Shown here: piece by piece, positions 12,584-25,651 of the stretch
How the letters are laid out: each line of letters begins with the position of its first letter
How positions within the stretch are numbered: the stretch's first letter is position 1
DNA from: Hybos culiciformis
Lineage: Eukaryota; Arthropoda; Insecta; Diptera; Hybotidae
Direction of reading: 5' to 3'
Assembly: GCA_964007475.1 (NCBI GenBank)
Contig: OZ023273.1
Location: forward strand, 25,841,557-25,905,556
Length of the DNA stretch: 64,000 bases
Made by a program: the position numbers and the translations under genes
The notes under the pieces: model-generated
Seen by the model: only the letters and a program-made list of their open reading frames with translations
Told to the model about the DNA's origin: nothing
Databases searched by the model: none

Positions 12584-15500
12584 ATTTATATAATTAAAAT
12601 TTTTTTTTTAATTTTTAATGAATTCTTCTGAAAATTCAAATTTGAGTAGATAGTTGTTGATAAAAGGTATCTTATAAATGTTTAGTCTGGAACTTTAAAA
12701 ATATGCAACTTCTGAGTGTACCGAACTTAGAATTTGGGGTTGAAAAAGGAATTCAATGAAAATAGATTATACATGTATTATATCCATAGAAAACGATCGT
12801 AGAAATATTAACAAAAAATTTTCAGAAAATATTCCCATTAAAACTAAATATAATTATGATTATTTTCTGTAAATTCATTTTTATATATCGCTCGTAGTAA
12901 AATATCCTTTTTCATAATGAATTTATAATTTTTTCCGAATTCTATTAAACTTCTAATGAGAAAAAATTGGTGTTTCTAATGTTTAACAATATATTATAGA
13001 TAATATCTACAATATTTGCAAAATGCGATTTTTTAATAATATAAAATTTATAAGTATACATAATAACATAATACGTTCTGGATAAAGTTTTAAAAATATG
13101 TATATACAGTAAGCACTTAGTTTAATAGTATGTGTTTCATTACTAAATATTAACAAAATGTTGAAATTAATATGTGGAAGGAAGAAAATAAAAATTAACT
13201 TATATATTATACATATAACACTCAATAAATACAAACTGCGTATTTATAAGTGAATATTTTACTAAAATTAAAATTAAAAATAATTTAAAAAAAAAACATA
13301 ATATGGAAACAATAAGATAAAGTGTAATAAAAAATAAAAAAAAATCTTTTTTTACACTGCAGTATTTGAATCTGAAACATTTTAATGACATGATAATTAT
13401 ACTTTTCATTACGTTTATATTTGTGTTGTGAGGGAATTTATCAATCAATAATTTCAATTAATTTTGTAACATGAATATTCAATAAACAAAATCGTAATAC
13501 AAATTGAAGTAAGAAAGTTGGTGAATGTAATCACTTTTTAAGTCTAAAATACTTTGAAATTATTTTTGTAAATTGCCACGAACTCAGCACATCTTACTTG
13601 CTTCGAAAGAAGCCGTACAATAATATTTATTTATGAATCTTATATTTCTTAAACTTAATTTTAATTAATATACATATATACATATACTGTGCAAATATAT
13701 GTATATCAAAAGAAGTATGCAATATCAAGACAACAAACTTTAAATATCCATTTTCTTCGAAGTTCAAACCAAATGCAAGAAACAACGCAAGTATAAATAA
13801 ATATTCAAGAGAAAAACTATTATTGAATCAGTGTAGCCAAAAGTTGACTATCAATAAATTTTATTTTTATTGTCTTTAATTTTTTTTTTTTTTTATAAAA
13901 ATGATTTTGGATGAACTAATTTTAAGTTTAGTGCACTTACAATCTAAATAAATCTTATTTTATTATCACTTTAAAACAAAATAAACAAACTTATCAGAAC
14001 AAAAAAATAAATATACATAACATAAAAATAATGCATACTAGAGTGGATAAATTTGTGTAGAATTTTTTAAAATAGAATCAAAGTTATATATACTACGAAG
14101 AGCACATATTTTCATTTTCCCTTTATTTCGCATCACAGTTTTCTTAAAAAAAAAAACTCGAAATATTTCACAAGTTTTCGAGTTTTTTTTTATATCAATG
14201 AAATCATGCATTATTGTTAGATACTCAAGTCAGTTTTTTTTTTTGAAAAAAATGTAACCTATAAGAAGGAGGAGATATATAAAGAAAGTACTATGTATAT
14301 TAATATATTTAAACTCTTTTGAAAGCTTTACAAAACATAAATTGCGGTTCATCTTTAACATCTTTGAGTCAAACTTACTTGGACCACTCTAAATTGTGTG
14401 TATTATATTTTTTTTATTTTCAAATGTAATTACTTTCAAATCTTATTTGTTTTTCTCTGCATCAAATTAAGTAGAAAAAAAACTTTTATTTAAAAAAAAA
14501 AATGTTCAGTAAAAATTATCCCCTCAAGAATTTTAAATTATTAGCTTCGAAATTTGTAAAAAAAAAACACACATATATTTTATGCAAATATGAATTCCTT
14601 TTACATGATAAATTGTGCTTTTTATGATAATCTTTGGTAAAAATTGCTTCTTTGTAATAAAACAAAATCAAAGCTTCTCCATACTATGATTTATTCAGTA
14701 AAATAATAAAAAAATTGGTAGGTATTTTGATATTAAAATAAGAATTAAATGCATTTTATTTTTGTAATAATGAGAAATAATATTATACGCCGCGCCGAAT
14801 ATTTATATATATGAAGGAGGTATGTATCTCAATTTGGGTGTAAAATAGTATAAGTTCAAATTTTTGGTGGAAAACGATCCTACCTTATGACTAGGACAAA
14901 ACGACAAGTTACCACATAAGGGTTCTGTCTATACCTACAGATTTTTATATATACATATATATAATTCTTATTATAACTTTTATAAAATAATTAGCTTTTC
15001 AAGGATGAGGATAATTTAGACAGAAAAAAGGATAAATTTTAGTCTCATAGTATGAAACAGAATAATGAATAATATATTATATTTATAATACTTTTTTCTT
15101 TTTTTTTTTTATGAATTTAAGTATTATGGAAATACGAACGTGGAAATCTTTAGATATGTAAGTGGTATAAGAATTATCTCAAATATTAACTATTCAATGG
15201 AATTCCATAAGGAAAAATTTATCAATAAATGAAAAAAGAAATTCATATGAAACTTATACATTTTTATTCTATATATTTTTAAGTATTCCATAATATTACA
15301 ATTTATAAAGAAATTTATATTTTTTTTTTCAAATATCAAAACAAAAAAAAAAAAAGGAAAAGATATAAAAATTTTTCTATGCAAATTCTACACACAAGTT
15401 TTCACATAAAATTTATTTTCTTTAAAAAGTATGGAAAAAAAATCCTACAACTTTACGTATTTTTTTTTAATGCAGCGAAGATTGCTATAAAATAGTTGGA

Positions 15501-18500
15501 TAGTGTGTAGCTTATATCATTGATTATGAATTTAATGCCATTGAGCAATAATTCTTTTACATATGACTCACATATTAATGTTATTTTAAGTATTTTAATA
15601 TCTTTGAATGATATGAATTTGTCATAAAAATATTTTTGTACAGAAACTTCTTACTGAAAATTTAAATTTTATTGTCAGTAGGTTGTCATTATTTTACTTC
15701 CATCAAACTTAAGAATAAAATTAAAAAACATTGGAGTTTATTTAAATTTAATTTGGTTTTATTCGACTGATATTGGCATAAATATTAGAAAAATTTGCTT
15801 TCCTCACCAAAAAAGCGATAATACTATTTACTAATTCATCTATTTATTTCGAATTCTCTTCTAGAGCGAACCGCTTCTATATTTTTCATATAACGACATT
15901 TCCCTAACTATTGAATACAAAATATTTAGGTTTTAGTATTTGCATTGATGACCATTTGACTGTGCATTAGAATTTTATTTGTTTTAAAGGAATCCAATAT
16001 TCCAGGAAAAAAAAGTCTATTTATAGTTTAAAAAAGTTTATACATTTGTTTTAATTTTTCGCAACTCATAAGTTCGTCACATAAATTTTCAAGGATGTTA
16101 ACTATAAACTTTTTAAAGTTTTTATAATGATAACACTGCGGTTTTTATAATATACTGTTTTGCTACTATGTATCCTATAATGGTATATCCTGAATATTAA
16201 AAAAAATAAAAATTTGTTTAGATAAAATTCAAATTTGTTCATTTTGGGGTTGAGAGAAAAATAAATATATTATGTATACGGCAATAAAAAAAATAAGAAC
16301 TTTTTTATTGAAATTCTTTAAAAATTTTATAGATAAATGTATATGTATAGGTATGTATGTGTTTATGTAATATAGTACATAATAATTTAATGTATAAATT
16401 TTTTTTTTTTTATTACCAAAAAATCTTAAAGTTAATATATAATTTCTGAAACACAATTAAATCTAATAATATGTATGTGTATTAATTTTACAAAAAAAAT
16501 CACTTTTTAAGAGGGGATTAAAAACTTTAAAAATCGATTGTCAATTTTATGTCGATGTGGAGCATTGACATTAAAAAAAGAAAAGAAAACACCCTGTACT
16601 AGTGATTATGAACTCAAGGTAGTTAATGCGTATTTAAAAATTCAAAAAATTAAAAATTAAGGATATATCAAGGTCTATCTAACTATTTGAGAAAAATATG
16701 CTTAAAACTTAAGAAAACTGTGAAAATGTTGAACAAAAAATATAATAATTGGGAGCTGCTATTAATTCGCAATCATTTTAAACTTTAGTTTGTTTAGAGT
16801 TTATGTCGACTGTCGATTTGTTTTATGTTACATACAATATTTTGCTAATACCCCTGCTGTTATTTTGAACGAAATATTAATTGAATTCATTTAATTTGAT
16901 TTTCATCAATTTTTTTTTAATTCTTATTTATAGCAATTATAATTTTTTGCTTCTCATATCCCCAATGAATATTTATCTTCAAATCATATGTTCATTATGA
17001 ACTTTGACCAATTAAGGGCACATAATTTTATTACTTATTTCAAATTAAGATTTGAATAAAAAGTAAAAGTGTGAAACTTTCAGTTTATTCTCTGGAAAAA
17101 CAAATTTCAAAAGTTCAAAATTATTTCCATTATCTTAAAAAACACGTTCATCATAAAAATATACGTGATATTTTAAATGGAGTACTGAGGAGCACGTCTC
17201 TTAAACTTTAACAAGACAAGGAAAAATACAGAAAATTTGATTCATTTTTTTTTTACTTGTTTTACCTTAATGTTGGCTTATTTTTTGTTTCTAATTTTTT
17301 TGATGCCTAAGGTATTGTCCGGATAAGGTGGAATGAATTGTGTAAGGTATTATTATATCGTGGTGACGTCTACTCGCTTGAACAAAATTTTTTATTTTAT
17401 TTTTTGACATTTTCGCGATAAGATAAAAGATTTTATTGCTATGTAGTTAGAGTAAGCCCTAATATTTTCCGTAAACGTCAATTTACAGTCTAATACTAAT
17501 TTATGGCAACGTGCAATTAAAATATTAAAATTTCTAATTTGCCTTCAATTTTAAATTTTTATAAGAAATGTAAAGTTATGTGTATATTCTTTGGTCTAAT
17601 CAGTCTTAAACATTGATGATTAAATAAAAAACTTCTTATTATATCTCATATATAACATATATATAACAGTCAAATAAAATCACATTAAATAACAAATGTA
17701 AACTTTAAATATTTATTCTTTTCGTTAGTTGGTACGAGTATATGTAATGGGACTAAGTACAAATATAGTAAGTTCGATTTAAGTATTATGTTGAGTGTTA
17801 TTGCAAATGCATAAGTAAATTCTCGAATTATATTTTGATTAAATTTAATAAATATTCAATTCCATTTTAACGCTAATAAAAAGGAGAAATTATTTGTTTT
17901 TTAGTTTTTTTTAATAAACGAATCGTAGTTCATAATATTTACACATCCATAGACATAAAATTTTGAAAATTTTACGATTATCTAGAGTTAAAGTATATCT
18001 AAATTTCTGTAAAAATAACTCTAAATTTGAATTTTCCAAAAAATAGTAGTAAACCTTATTTTAATTTTATTATCTTGCTTTTGCTTGATATTTTCAACAG
18101 TATACCTATATTTTTTATTTTCATTCTTTATTACGAGTATAGAGCTTTTTTAAATACAGGATTTGTAAATGTGCTTTATGATTAATAAAATTTATTATTT
18201 TTAAAAAGTTTTCTTTATTATGTGTTAATATAATATAATGTTAGGAAAATCTTTTGGAAAATCATAAACGTATTATATAAAAGACGCATAAAAATTATGA
18301 TGTTGAAAAATATAAAACTTCCTTGAACAGAGAGAGGCTGATGGTGATGACGTTTAACATTCATTTAGTGTTAGCAAATTTTCTTTTCCTTTCAAAAATG
18401 GAAAAGAACATTCATTGAGAGAAAATATAAATAAAGAATGATAAAAGTTATTTAAAATTTAAAATTATGTTGTTTTATGTATTTAGGTTTTTTTTAATTT

Positions 18501-21500
18501 TCACTCAAACTGTACTGAGATAGATAAGCTGATTAAGTTTCAACTGAATATTTTGCATATCAAAAACTATGATTAAAGTTCAAATCACGTTTAAAATTCA
18601 ATTCAACTCATATTTTGATGCTAATTATAGTTATTTAAAAAAAAATTTTAAATGAAATGAAATTGTAATGAATATGATATTAATGTTAACTTCGGCTTAT
18701 ATAAAAATTATAAATTTTATTTTACTTCCTCAAGTTTAAATTATTATTTAATTCTATAAAAATAAATAAAAAATATTTATTGCCTATTATTTCTAAAAAT
18801 TTTCCGTTTTATTATAATTATTTGAATAACTATTTTGATCCGAAATTGAAAGCCATTTCACAGATTTGAATTTAATTAAAAATTTTCTAAAATAATTTTT
18901 TATTTTAGCTTATAGGTAAAAGATTTAAAATATTACATTTTGTTAAAATTGAAAGGATTTAAAGGATTAAAATGAAAATTATACTTTACTTAGTATCGTA
19001 ATTCCCAATATAACATTATTGTATATACATTTTTTTTTATTATTTTAACTGATATCTATAATACCTACATATTTTTGTTATAAACTGATAAATCAAAATT
19101 AAGAAGAATCAAATTTCAGATCTCAAGAAGCACATAAAAATATTATTTCGCTAGAAGTTTATCCTTTTTATTATTTTTAAGCAATTTTAATCCTATTTTC
19201 AAAAGTTTATTATGTATTTTTTTTTTATATTTTTATTATTATTATTTCTATAATAATAGCACTCTCTTATAACAAAACTTTCATTTATTATGTTATACAT
19301 ATGTATTATGTAAATATATATATTATAAAATATATATTATACATAGTACAAAACATAATACAACATTATCAGTAGTCAAATTTTTTTTTTCTACATTCTC
19401 GAAAAAATTATTCACAATTGGTACTTATGATGTGTATGTATGTAGCTTTTTATTATTTATTTATTTTATTTTTTAGAAAATTATAAACATTTTATAAAGC
19501 ATCATCAAACAGGAAAAACTTTTCCAATTTTCCTAAAAATAGAAGTGAATAACATATAGATATAAATAAGACCTAATTCTAAAGGAAAAAGCATATATAG
19601 AGAAAAATTTTACACCCGAGTATATTTAAAAATTCATAAATGTTATAAAATTTTTTAAAGTCCAAAAGTCAAATAAATTAAAAAAAAAATGTACATTTAT
19701 GTATGTAGATTTTGAATGTGTTGTGTGTAAAATAATATATTATATAGTTGAATATAGACAGAGAGACTTATATGTAGATATATGATAAGACTTAAAAATA
19801 TAGAAGTGTTAATAAAAATTTGAGACTATTATATAGCATTCAATATACTTTTAATAAACATATTTTTGTTTGAATCAATTTTTAGCTGAATTTTGAAACT
19901 ATAAGAACACAATCGACTTTTAAACTGTTTTTCGATTTCTAGAATCGATTTTATATTAATTTTTTTAGAGACGCAAAATAAAGAAAAATCAGTGAATTAT
20001 TGCTAATTTTTTGTTCAATTTCCCTGCATTTAATATCTTATTTTCTGCAATTAAAAAGATATTTTTTCACAGTTGGATTCTACCAATTGATATTTCATAT
20101 ATTGCGTTCAACATTTCTATTACAATATAATAAATTACAAAATTATAGATTTCATAATTACATAATAATTTGCAATGAATATAAAAAGTTTTTTATAAAA
20201 TTTATGACTTCACTGTTTTTAGAATCAAAACAATCTGTGAATTCTTTTATAATAATTCAATTTCATAAGTTTATACAAAGTTTTAAATAATCTGAATCAT
20301 AAAATATTCAAATGTAATAATTAATATCACTATAATTCGAAATCAAGAGGAAAAAAAAAGTTGAAGATTGGAGTCTATTTAAAATTAGGCATTTTTTCAC
20401 GATTTAAAAATGTGACCAACATGACGATGTTCTGTTTTAGTTATCAGTTTATCAGCAGTTATCAGTTATCAGCATAGAATCTTAAATAAAGAGGTATGGC
20501 AACGCTATTGCTTTAAAGTTTCATCGGTTTGTTTTAGGTAAATTGAAATTAATGTCTGATTCGTAACTTGTAATGAAATTTAAAGCCAGATTTGGACATT
20601 AGACATACAACTTGCACATTATTATATCTATGTATTTCTGTATTAATTTTAAAACTAAAGATTGTTAAGAGCTTTGTACTCAATCGTTGTTAAAACTTTA
20701 TTAGTAAATTTTACAAACGCGTCCTTATTTCGATTTCTTCACGATAGAGCGATATTAGTTATTGCTTGAGCTGAACATAATTCTTTCATCTGGCTTTTTT
20801 TTTGATAAAAAAAAAAAATATTCCATATTTTTTTTATGCACATGATTACCTAAAAAATATATTTTCTAAATTCGACAATGAAAAGTTCATGACCTAAAAA
20901 AAAAAAATCCTGAACTTTTTTTATACTTTTTTTTTTTCTAGCCGTCATAGACATTAAATGATAAAGTTTAGAGAAATCTATGGAAAAAAAAAAAAATTGG
21001 ATAAAATCTGCCAAAGCTAAAATTTCAGTTTTATATTGCACACAGGGTACAAAAAATAATCCCCACACTAAATTTATAATCTTACGTGTGGGTATATGAA
21101 ATTAACATGGAATATATGGAAAATAAAATACCAGCAAAAAAAAAAATTTGTGAAAATTTAAAAAACTTTTCCTGGTGATTTGAGTTGAAGCCAAAATGAA
21201 AAATGAGAATAAAAAAGTAAATAAATAACATGTTTCTCTTTTACAACACGGTTTTTTCAATTCCTAAGATATTAATTCTGCTAAATACATATAAACTTCA
21301 ATATTATTTCCTATACTTTAAAAATCCTAGAGGACCCTAACTCTGACAGTATTAATTCGAAACCGTATATTGTCTTATCGAGAGTTTTAAGATAATTGGA
21401 TTAATTGAAAATTTTTCAAACTCATTTACATTTTTGAATGAGTGTAGACAAGATTTATGGAATTTGCGAGGTTGATATTATAATAGGTTGTAAATCTTTT
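12584..21500. other. Long gene-poor AT-rich stretch
   Basis: No gene supported over about 9 kb. Local items: a strong A/T hairpin at about 14147-14191 (CTCGAAA pairing with TTTCGAG, extended by poly-A against poly-T); a GC-richer patch at about 14785-14940 with no usable frame; a run of five ttatcag-like units at about 20440-20475; ATAT-rich microsatellites around 13660-13700 and 19290-19340. The 96-codon frame at 20000-20290 is hydrophobic but starts from a non-ATG codon and has no recognisable motif. Confidence 0.45.
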
Positions 21501-23110
21501 GTGTGTACATATAGCTCAATTCGCTAAAAATAGGGTTATAGACCTTAGGACCTTGGGAGGGTGGTAGTATAATGATTTTGTATTCTTTTAAGATATAGGT
21601 ATACGCTACGAATAAATACTAAAGGAAGAGTAAATCCAGCTCTGGAATGAAGTATCACTCTTACATGATTAGTGAAACCTATACATTAACATTACAGGGT
21701 GCTTTTTGCAAAATCTGCAAACATTATGTTTGTCGTTTTGGGATTGTTTTCAATTTATTATAATTAGTATTTCTACTTTCCACACCACCTTTGAGGTAAA
21801 GAAATAGGCGCGTTTTCATACATTCCAAAATATTTTACCATATTATTTTTTGGAAAAGGGCAAAATATTTCGGAAAAGGAAGACTCCCCCGAAAAAACCG
21901 TCTTGGATTTCACATCGCGGGGTACGCCTCTACCCCCTCTCCAAAATAAGGCCAAATCGGAGTTAAAAAATTCCTTCCCCATATCCAAATTTTTGAAAAC
22001 TTTGAGGGGCCAAAACTCGGAAACTGGGCCTTTCCCCCAAAAAAAAAATACATGGGGGGTGATTTTGGCACCGCCTCTATCACCCCACCAAGTTTGAGCG
22101 AAATCTGAGGGGTGCACGCGTTCTGCACTTTAGCCAATATTTATTTAAAAAGACACCGATTATAAGCCCAACACTCTATAAGTTTATATTTTTTATTTTT
22201 TGACATTTGTGTTCCAAAAAACTTTTCCCTCACCCACCGATTTTTTTTTCCCCCCACCTACAATTTTTTTTGAATTTCTTTAACAAAATAATAATAAATA
22301 AAAAATACTGGAACTCACATTGAAAATGGAGTGAGCCGGAAGTGATGAGCTGACAGAAAAAAATTAGCTGATAGTTGTTAAAATTTTAACCCGCCCATTT
22401 ACTTACTTATTATTAAACATGTTCAAAATTTATAAAAGAAAGAAATATGAAATAGAAGAGTTAAGATATGATAATTGTGAATAGATTTTTACAAGTTTTT
22501 TATTAAATCTATTGAACTGATGGTATAAATTTTTTTTGTAGGTATTATAAAATTATTCGTAGGCATTAAAATGTTTATACAAGCGTGCTACTTATGGAAA
22601 CTCCAATAGATGTCGCTATACTTACTTAAGACATTGTCAATTTTATTTTATCTGTCAATTCACTGTTTTGACAGTCCCTATCTGTGGTCACATAAAATGT
22701 TTAATTACATTGAATTTTGTATGAAAAATACGAAATTTAGATTTTATTTAGATACTTCGCAGATATGTGAATATTTTATAAACATTTTTATTAATTAATA
22801 AATGTTTTACATCTAAAATAAAATAAAATTTCGCATTTTTGTGAATTGAAAAATAAAACTTAGCAGCGACCGTGCGGCTAATGTAAAAAGTTGAAAGCTG
22901 ATTTATAACCTTAATAATAGTAACGGCGTTCCTTTTTTTTTTCTTTCTAATTTTTGACATTTGTGTTCCAAAAACCAAGTACTTCTTCTTCTTCTTCGGC
23001 TTCATTCGTTTATAGTATAAACGTACCAAAATATTTATCCATATAGATCGATGGGTATACGTATAGCTCAATTTGCTGAAAATTTGATCAGTGGGTTTTC
23101 ACACAATGAC
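21500..23110. mobile_element. GC-rich nested repeat region, class unknown
   Basis: The core at 21780-22140 is strikingly GC-rich with runs of C and G (for example ccgcctctatcacccca) in very AT-rich DNA, and its overlapping ORFs on both strands (21773-22137) read as Pro/Gly-rich nonsense. Two short direct repeats bracket or lie within the region: atagctcaatt(c/t)gct(a/g)aaaat near 21510 and 23062, and ttttgacatttgtgttccaaaaa near 22199 and 22956. This points to old, nested interspersed repeats. I could not define termini, a TSD or a transposon class. Confidence 0.5.
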
Positions 23111-25193
23111 GACGATGAAAATATTATGTACATTAAATTCCGTGTTATGGGTGGTTTATCTGTGTAGAATAAGTTTTTTTTTACCAACAAAAAAAAAATA
23201 TTTTATTAAAAAAAAAAAATAATAATAATAATAACGATATTATATTTTTCATATTGGAATTTAAAGTTAATTTAATTCATTTTTGGACTTTCATGAGTTT
23301 TTAACATGTTATTTAATTAAAAAAAAATACCTACTCTTTTTTTTTTTTTTTGTGTTACAAATTGCAGAATAATTGGTTAAGCTTTATAAAAATAACGTTA
23401 AATTTCGCAAAAACTTTTATTTTATTTTATTATTTTTTTTTTTCATTTTCATACATATTTTTAATTGAATATTCATGAACAATTTAGTTTTATGTAATTG
23501 AAACTGATTTTAATTCGCCCTAGGTATATATACTATATAGAGTACATGTATAGCATTGCTCTAGCCAAGTATTTTTTTTTTATTCAATAATAATACCAAA
23601 ATATTGGTATATAATGAACGAATGAAAAAAAAATATATATATAATATTCGTGGAAATTAAAAAAAAACATTTGAATGAAACTTAATATATAGTATGCAAT
23701 ATTTTTCATGAATTTAAAAAAATATTATTATTCAAAAAAAAAATTTGTGTCCTTATTTTAGGTCTAGGCAACTTGGTAGGTAGATAATTTTATCACTTTG
23801 AATTTTTGTCGCTGTTGCGATGAATGTAAAAATATTAAAAATTGTCGATGAAAGTGCCAAAAACGGGGTAAATTGATTTATTTTTTTAAAGTGCTGTTAA
23901 ATTTTTCCGTTCGTTAAAGCTGACTTGTGTTATTCTCAATTTTAACTTGAAAAACTTTTTTTTAATAAAAATCCTTCTAAATGGGAAAAATATAAAAATG
24001 TTAAGAAAATTAAACAAATTCAGGACAAAATTGTTTACGACATTTTAAATAATATCGATTATATTTTTACAAGTACATATATTCATTACTTATGCTGTCG
24101 GATGTACCATCAAAAACGGTTTACATTAATCTGGTTGATTTTATTCATGTTTTGTCGGTGTTGAAAAATATCATATTAGTATTGTAAAGCAATTAATATA
24201 TTAAATATTGTAATAATATAATAATTGTAAAATAAATAAATAAAAATAAAAATGTTTCCAAATATTTTTTTCTATTCCATTCTATTTAAAGTTAAGAACT
24301 CTTATCTTTGATAATAAATTTCTTAACTTCATTTATTTCATTTAAAATATATGTACATAAGGATGTCCAAAATTTAAATATCAGCTAAAAATTTACTTCA
24401 TTACTTCTAAATCAATGATAATTGTTATTTCTCAAAAAAAAACTTCAAAAAATCACAAATATATTCATTGTACATAGATTCAATTTCGTTTCGAGCAATA
24501 ATCATTAAAATGTAAACTAGCCTATATTGTTATGTTGAAAATTGAAAAAAACTTTGCGAATAGAATAAAACATAGATTTTTATTTTGCGTAAAAAAAATT
24601 TTACCATGAAATACATTTTTGTGGTTTTGATTCAAAAAAAGAAAAAAAAAAAAAAATTGTAGAAAATAAAAATAAGTGAAAATTTAGGATTTTCTTAAAA
24701 AAAATATATATGTTGTTTTTATTGTATATATACCTACATATATTTAGAGAGATATTTGATAGGAATGATGGTTAAGTAGTGTATAAAATGTTTAAGTAAG
24801 TAAAGCATAAAAAAATTATTTTTATAACCATGTAATGTTTTTGGGGTACATGTAAATCGAAGAAAAAAATTTATATTTTTTTTTTTACTCTCTCTCTATA
24901 TATTTCACGAAAATTGTAAAATTTTTTTTGCCTTTTTTTTTATACTAGAATACAAAATTTTATGTTAAATTGATATAAAATATTTATGTTAAAAAAAAAA
25001 AAAAAATATTATAAATGTTATAACATAAAATAAACACAGTTTTGAATTTCGAATTCAATTTCTCAATCTTTATTTAAAGTAAAGTACTATTAGATTAACA
25101 TTTAGTGCAATTAAAAAATATTTTTCGTTCAATTATATGTAATCTTATTTATTAAAGTAGTTAATGAATTTCAAATTGGAAACTATTAATGTA
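23111..25193. other. AT-rich non-coding stretch
   Basis: No gene seen. It has a small AAT microsatellite at 23217-23235 and many A/T homopolymers. Confidence 0.5.
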
Positions 25194-25651
25194 CTAGTCG
25201 AAATACTCTGCTTCGCACGGTAGTCCCGAACTTATATTAATATCAAAACGCGTTAATCCAGATTTCGTGCACTAAAAAAAACAGAATTTCAAAATTTGTT
25301 GAATAGCCACTTCCCCGGTGCCTTAACACATCCAGTCTTCTAAATTGTTGATTCGGGTCCAACGCTATAATATTTTATCGGAATACATATACCTAAATTG
25401 CATTTTGTGCACTAAAAAACCAGAATTTCAAAATTTGTTAAATATCCACTTCCCCGGCTTCTAAGGTAGCCCCCCCGCCGGGGCCTCTGAGCGAAATTTC
25501 TAGTACCCTATAACCATCTCGGGCCCCAATGATACTTAAGTTCAAAATTTCAGCCAAATCGGTCCAGCGGTTTACGCGTGATTGAGGACAGAGAAGCAGA
25601 GAAACAGAGAAACAGAGAAACAGAGAATTTTCATTTTTATTTATTAGAAGA
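25194..25651 (-). mobile_element. Short non-autonomous Helitron
   Basis: Read on the minus strand, the element begins TCTTCTAATAAATAAAAATG (25651 downward) and ends with a near-hairpin CCGTGCGAAGCAGAG, an AT spacer and CTAG (25194). It is flanked by A on the 5' side and T on the 3' side, as expected for Helitrons (5'-TC, subterminal hairpin, CTRR-3', insertion between A and T, no TSD). It is 458 bp with no Rep/helicase coding capacity. It contains a 56-bp internal direct repeat (25263-25318 and 25403-25457) and a GC block near 25469-25485. The plus-strand ORF at 25578 is a by-product of an acagagaa repeat. Confidence 0.7.
25263..25457. repeat. Internal direct repeat of the Helitron
   Basis: Two about 55-bp copies share the pattern gtgcactaaaaaa, then cagaatttcaaaatttgtt, then ccacttccccgg. 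Their starts are 140 bp apart. They suggest an internal duplication during the history of this element. Confidence 0.85.

Noticed and set aside
18280..18420. About 47 open codons ending in a plausible peptide (ERLMVMTFNIHLVLANFLFL)
   Set aside because: No convincing acceptor, and the length is expected by chance in a window of this size and composition.
20000..20290. 96-codon hydrophobic plus-strand frame that might be a chemoreceptor fragment
   Set aside because: Its composition is what AT-rich random sequence gives (Phe, Ile, Leu, Lys, Asn), it lacks an ATG at the start, and no receptor motif is visible.
21773..22137. Overlapping ORFs on both strands rich in Pro, Gly and Trp
   Set aside because: Their openness on both strands comes from low TA content in a GC-rich repeat. 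No motif or start context supports a protein.
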